Shown: positions 5,932-8,041 of the stretch, piece after piece
Layout of the letters: the number at the start of each line of letters is the position of its first letter
Numbering within the stretch: position 1 is the stretch's first letter
Assembly (NCBI GenBank): GCA_015232735.1
Contig: JADFZC010000102.1
Span: 1-8,041, forward strand
Length of the DNA: 8,041 nt
Direction: 5' to 3'
Source: Oligoflexales bacterium
GTDB lineage: Bacteria > Bdellovibrionota > Oligoflexia > Oligoflexales > Oligoflexaceae
Position numbers and translations under genes: made by a program
The notes under the pieces: generated by a model
Told to the model about the DNA's origin: nothing
The model's input: only the letters and a program-made list of their open reading frames with translations
Databases searched by the model: none

Positions 5932-5952
5932 TCGAATCCTTCCACCCCAGTT
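5932..5952 (+). repeat. attR core (copy of the tRNA-Gln 3' end)
   Basis: This is the second exact copy of the 21-bp sequence at 2566-2586. It is preceded by element DNA rather than by the rest of a tRNA, so it is the element/chromosome junction and not a functional tRNA. Confidence 0.9.
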
Positions 5953-6024
5953 CTTTTACTTTTTTCTTAAAAATCAAAGAAATATAGAGTGACGATCAGA
6001 ATAGACTTCGAGCTGGTTTTTTAT
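5932..6024 (+). repeat. tRNA 3' end plus downstream flank, copy A
   Basis: This stretch matches 7346-7437 imperfectly but along its whole length. Shared blocks are CCACCCCAG, CTTAAAAATC, GAAATAT, GAATAGA, TTCGA and CTGGT, in the same order and spacing, followed by a T-rich tail. Similarity fades after about 6024. Confidence 0.7.
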
Positions 6025-6030
6025 TGTTTC

Positions 6031-6208
6031 GAGGTCATAAAGAAGATATCAATCCATCTCCATTTTTCACTGAGTGACAACATGCCGCTTTTATCCTTTT
6101 TTATAGTGGAAAATCCAACTTTATTGCATTTTCAAGCCGGTAATCGAAAAGAGGTAAAGAGATCTCATAAATATTTATTAAAATTTTTTGTGATTGGGAA
6201 TGTTTGAT
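6031..6208. other. Non-coding AT-rich stretch, nothing recognised
   Basis: Between flank copy A and the small gene at 6209 I see no supported gene, RNA or clear hairpin. An open frame through 5989-6207 has no ribosome binding site, begins inside the flank repeat and has an unprotein-like composition. The region should hold the promoter for the genes that follow; TTATTAAAAT near 6175-6185 is AT-rich but no hexamer pair is convincing. Confidence 0.4.
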
Positions 6209-6433
6209 ATGAAGGATTATAGGATAGAAAGGCCGGTTTGCGAAGAGGATGATGCCATTCATTGGCTAGAGGATAAAAGCTTTTGGGACTTGGATGGATG
6301 TGACCGACGAGATATTGAAAAAGAACTTTATCGCTGTTACTACAATCTTAAAGGCAATTCTTATCTCAAGAATCTCGACATCAAACGCCTCATGCTCGAG
6401 CGACTCGAAGAACTTGAGTTTAAGTCGGATTAG
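6209..6433 (+). CDS. Small acidic protein of unknown function
   Basis: The preferred start is ATG 6209, with TGGGA about nine bases upstream; ATG 6200 is in the same frame but touches that site. The product has 74 residues with no signal or membrane segment. It is rich in Asp, Glu, Leu and Trp and appears mostly helical, with the segment RRDIEKELYRCYYNLKGN and the C-terminal amphipathic helix DIKRLMLERLEELEF. I do not recognise the family. The next gene starts 64 bp further on with a strong ribosome binding site, so the two probably form an operon. Size and composition resemble small accessory or anti-type proteins of mobile DNA, but no role can be assigned. Confidence 0.55.
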   Translation: MKDYRIERPVCEEDDAIHWLEDKSFWDLDGCDRRDIEKELYRCYYNLKGNSYLKNLDIKRLMLERLEELEFKSD

Positions 6434-6485
6434 TCTCGCCAAAAACTCGACAGGTTGAGCTGATATAGAATTTATCAATTTTTCT

Positions 6486-6497
6486 GAGGTGGAGATT
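6486..6497 (+). promoter_or_regulatory. Strong ribosome binding site that decides the start at 6498
   Basis: GAGGTGGAG (6486-6494) ends three bases before ATG 6498. It shows that translation begins in the frame that stops soon after the A-run. The GTG at 6523, which opens the long frame, has no ribosome binding site of its own. Confidence 0.6.
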
Positions 6498-6840
6498 ATG
6501 ATCATACCAGAGCGTTATTTAGGTGATACGAGATCCAAAAAAAAAAATCTGTCTTTATGATACAGAAGATTTGGACTATCTTCATGAGAATACCAGGAAC
6601 TTTGATATACATGACCATTTCGATGGATTCTCTTTGTTTGAGTTTGCCGCTGTTAACGCACTCAGGCAATATGGAAAATTCTCAGATGAGCCGGATAAGA
6701 TGTATAACATGGGTCAGTTTCATTATTCTTTTTTAAACGAAGATTTTATCCAGGAAGAGATGGCCTCACTTAGGCTTGTGACCTCGATCGATATTAGAAA
6801 TTATGGCGAGCGCCTCCTCAAGCCCTTCCTTCGCAACTAA
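6498..6840 (+). pseudogene. Small protein of unknown function, frame broken at a run of eleven A
   Basis: Translation from ATG 6498 gives MIIPERYLGDTRSKKK and then stops at TGA 6558-6560. Directly after A11 (6537-6547) the +1 frame continues as ICLYDTEDLDYLHENT and runs to TAA at 6838-6840. With ten A instead of eleven the two parts join into one 113-residue protein, the natural reading. The long frame alone could start only at GTG 6523, without a ribosome binding site. The joined protein is soluble, acidic in the middle and rich in aromatic residues and His (FDIHDHFDGFSLFEF, FHYSFLNEDF). I recognise no family. The run may be a mutation, a phase-variable tract, a site of transcriptional slippage, or a homopolymer base-call error. 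Its last 75 bases overlap the convergent gene at 6766-7164. Confidence 0.6.
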
Positions 6841-7164
6841 GCTGGGACTCTTTTTCAGGCACATATCGAGGATGAAATTTGGATCCTTATCACTTTTGGC
6901 AAGCATATAGACGTTGCGAGAGGGCACATATCTGTTTTCAAACCGTCCATTTGTTGCGGAAATGATATGGTATTCAGGGTTTTCTTTGCAGAACTGAAGT
7001 AACGCCTCAGCCTCCGATTCCCAAAACATGCAGCTTATATTGTCCATTCGGAAACCGAGTTCAATAAGCTGATGCGGGCGACAAAGCATTCCTGTTTTTT
7101 TGACAAACAGGGAATGGTCATCTGTAATATTCAACTGCGTTGGTTTCTGTGTTGCTCCGATCAT
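6766..7164 (-). CDS. Protein of unknown function, convergent with the preceding gene
   Basis: ATG 7164 is chosen because AAGGAG (7180-7175) stands ten bases upstream; TTG 7170 is a closer in-frame alternative, and an open extension to 7281 has no ribosome binding site. The product has 132 residues and looks like a compact alpha/beta protein: beta-like LNITDDHSLFVKKTG, a helix SEAEALLQFCKENP, a strand YHIISATNG, then FENRYVPSRNVYMLA and a C-terminal helical part VAKEGLEEALAIISNID. Four Cys are scattered, with no metal-binding spacing. I do not recognise it. It is read toward the small genes on its left, sharing 75 bp with the A-run gene in antisense. A tandem repeat about 75-115 bp upstream may be its operator. 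Confidence 0.6.
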   Translation of the reverse strand: MIGATQKPTQLNITDDHSLFVKKTGMLCRPHQLIELGFRMDNISCMFWESEAEALLQFCKENPEYHIISATNGRFENRYVPSRNVYMLAKSDKDPNFILDMCLKKSPSLVAKEGLEEALAIISNIDRGHKPK

Positions 7165-7236
7165 GATCAATGTTCTCCTTCTCCCTTTTATCGGAAAAGA
7201 AGAGGATAGATTGAGAAAAAGTAGGTTGAAAGTAGG

Positions 7237-7277
7237 CTCGGAAGTGAATTTGCGCTTCTCGGAACAATTTGCGCTTC
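7237..7277. repeat. Tandem repeat upstream of the 6766-7164 gene
   Basis: Two copies of a roughly 20-bp unit, CTCGGAA..AATTTGCGCTTC, stand head to tail (from 7237 and from 7258). The 12-base part AATTTGCGCTTC is exact at 7247-7258 and 7266-7277, a period of 19, close to two helical turns. A tandem operator for the leftward gene is possible. Confidence 0.45.
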
Positions 7278-7345
7278 CCAAAATTATCCAATTATATTAG
7301 GCGGCAATATCGAATTTCCACGCGACAATGGCAGTTCGATGGTTG

Positions 7346-7437
7346 TCGATCCACCCCAGCTTATCTAATTTTTCCCCTTAAAAATCGATGAAATATCGAG
7401 TAGGAGTCTGAATAGATTTCGAACTGGTCTTTTTTAT
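7346..7437 (+). repeat. Degenerate tRNA 3' end plus downstream flank, copy B (fossil att site)
   Basis: TCGAT followed by CCACCCCAG (7346-7359) matches the tRNA-Gln 3' end with about five bases of the T-stem missing. The next 78 bases match the flank after attR (5953-6024) in order and spacing, at roughly 70-75 % by eye. The oxidoreductase gene ends 23 bp beyond. The likely reading is that this is the original chromosomal side of tRNA-Gln, left behind by an earlier integration. Confidence 0.65.
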
Positions 7438-7460
7438 CCGTAATCATTGCCTGTTTTGCT

Positions 7461-8041
7461 TTAAGCGAGGTGTTTTGCCAGACGTTTGGCAAGGCAAATG
7501 ATCGTCATGGTTGGTGGCAATCCCCAGGCTTCCGGAATAACCGAACAATCGCAGACATACAATTGCCTATAGGGTGTCTCCAAATTCGAGTTCAGAAGTT
7601 CGCCGATCTTTACCGTGCCGCCTGGATGGGCTGCGAGGTACCAGGTTTTATAGATATTCCTGGCACCCGCATTTTTCAAAATGGCTTTTGCCTTCTCATA
7701 TCCTCCAAAAAGTTTTTGCCTGTCCTCCCTGGCAAGTGTTTTTTGGATCCAACCGCCTTTTGTAATCTTTCCACCAAGGGCATCTTTGGCTTTGATCATA
7801 ATTCTCAAAGTGTTTCTTTGTGAAAAGATGCGGTCAAATCTAAATACTTCCGCCGAAAAAAACATATGAAGTAAAGCGGGAAGGGCCATGTCGGTCATCA
7901 CATACCCTTCATCCGGAAAATGAATGCCGGCGGACATCGGTATTTCGTTGCCTGCGACGATGTCTTTTACCGTGCCACATACTGAGATGAGCGGGTCGAA
8001 AAAAAAGTCGTACCCCACTTCTTTGCAGCCGCTGTTTCTCA
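7461..8041 (-). CDS. GMC-family (FAD-dependent) oxidoreductase, C-terminal part
   Basis: The frame reads leftward from the window edge to TAA at 7463-7461 and stays open at the edge, so about 193 C-terminal residues are visible and the FAD-binding N-terminus lies outside. The end is diagnostic: TWYLAAHPGGTVKIG carries the conserved His segment (HxxGT..MG-like) of the GMC substrate/active-site region, and LYVCDCSVIPEAWGLPPTMTIICLAKRLAKHL is the C-terminal FAD-contacting strand and helix (relatives have YV.D.S..P...NP.LTI). Here the usual Asn/His-Pro before the last motif is Pro-Pro. Such enzymes oxidise alcohols or related substrates with FAD; the substrate cannot be told. The earlier part, with DALGGKITKGGWIQKTL, resembles bacterial members acting on long-chain or sterol-like alcohols, which is only a guess. 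It converges on the tRNA region and is probably core chromosome. Confidence 0.88.
   Translation of the reverse strand, partial: RNSGCKEVGYDFFFDPLISVCGTVKDIVAGNEIPMSAGIHFPDEGYVMTDMALPALLHMFFSAEVFRFDRIFSQRNTLRIMIKAKDALGGKITKGGWIQKTLAREDRQKLFGGYEKAKAILKNAGARNIYKTWYLAAHPGGTVKIGELLNSNLETPYRQLYVCDCSVIPEAWGLPPTMTIICLAKRLAKHLA

Larger units (their letters stand above)
2566..5952. mobile_element. Small integrative element inserted in tRNA-Gln (int, xis, DNA methyltransferase, toxin-antitoxin)
   Basis: The element lies between two exact 21-bp copies of the tRNA-Gln 3' end (2566-2586 and 5932-5952); one full unit is 3366 bp. Next to attL is a tyrosine recombinase gene, in the usual place for tRNA-targeting elements, followed by an excisionase-like gene. 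The cargo is a solitary DNA methyltransferase and a MazEF-type pair. Doublets of TGGCGTGG inside each end fit integrase arm-type sites. The interior is visibly more AT-rich than the lipoprotein gene on its left, as expected for transferred DNA. I see no replication, packaging, capsid or conjugation gene, so it is an integrative cassette or satellite that would depend on others for cell-to-cell movement. The integrase carries an in-frame stop. Confidence 0.88.

Noticed and set aside
5989..6207. 72-codon open frame after attR
   Set aside because: It starts inside the duplicated tRNA flank, has no ribosome binding site and runs through AT-rich non-coding DNA.
7100..7300. 66-codon + strand frame with a hydrophobic stretch
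   Set aside because: It is antisense to the better supported minus-strand gene with AAGGAG, and lacks a ribosome binding site.
7310..7321. TCGAATTTCCAC resembling the att core
   Set aside because: It is similar to TCGAATCCTTCCAC but two bases shorter, with no acceptor-strand sequence after it; too short to call another att remnant.
7470..7869. Three + strand frames opposite the oxidoreductase
   Set aside because: They are antisense shadows of a clearly recognised GMC C-terminus.
1..8041. CRISPR array, restriction enzyme partner, IS transposase or replication origin
   Set aside because: I looked for regularly spaced repeats, a nuclease gene beside the methyltransferase, DDE transposase motifs and iteron clusters, and saw none.

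Overview
The window looks like a chromosomal segment of a Gram-negative bacterium, probably a deltaproteobacterium / Desulfobacterota relative. This is inferred from gene style only (a lipoprotein, a GMC oxidoreductase, a tRNA without encoded CCA). A tRNA-Gln gene has served as an integration hot spot.

Layout. (1) 1-2424, + strand: the C-terminal part of an unrecognised protein, then a large predicted secreted lipoprotein of unknown function. (2) 2513-2584: tRNA-Gln(CUG). (3) 2566-5952: a very small AT-rich integrative element (about 3.4 kb) bounded by a 21-bp exact direct repeat of the tRNA 3' end. It carries, leftward, a tyrosine integrase interrupted by one in-frame amber codon and an excisionase-like HTH protein. 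Rightward it carries a solitary beta-class DNA methyltransferase and a MazE/MazF-type toxin-antitoxin pair. Doublets of TGGCGTGG lie just inside both ends and look like integrase arm-type sites. (4) 5953-7345: an accessory stretch with three small unrecognised genes. One is frame-broken at a run of eleven A. This stretch ends at a degenerate second copy of the tRNA 3' end plus its downstream flank (7346-7437). It is therefore probably the remnant of an older integration at the same tRNA. (5) 7461-8041, - strand: the C-terminal part of a GMC-family oxidoreductase, probably the original chromosomal neighbour of the tRNA.

How the parts work together. The element has the smallest set needed to insert (int, xis, att core, arm sites). 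Its only cargo is a methyltransferase and a toxin-antitoxin pair, so it resembles a self-maintaining addiction cassette and has no visible replication, packaging or conjugation gene. A 10-bp inverted repeat overlaps the methyltransferase ribosome binding site, and three inverted repeats precede the toxin-antitoxin operon, suggesting that both cargo units are autoregulated. The amber codon in int suggests the element is now fixed unless the codon is read through.
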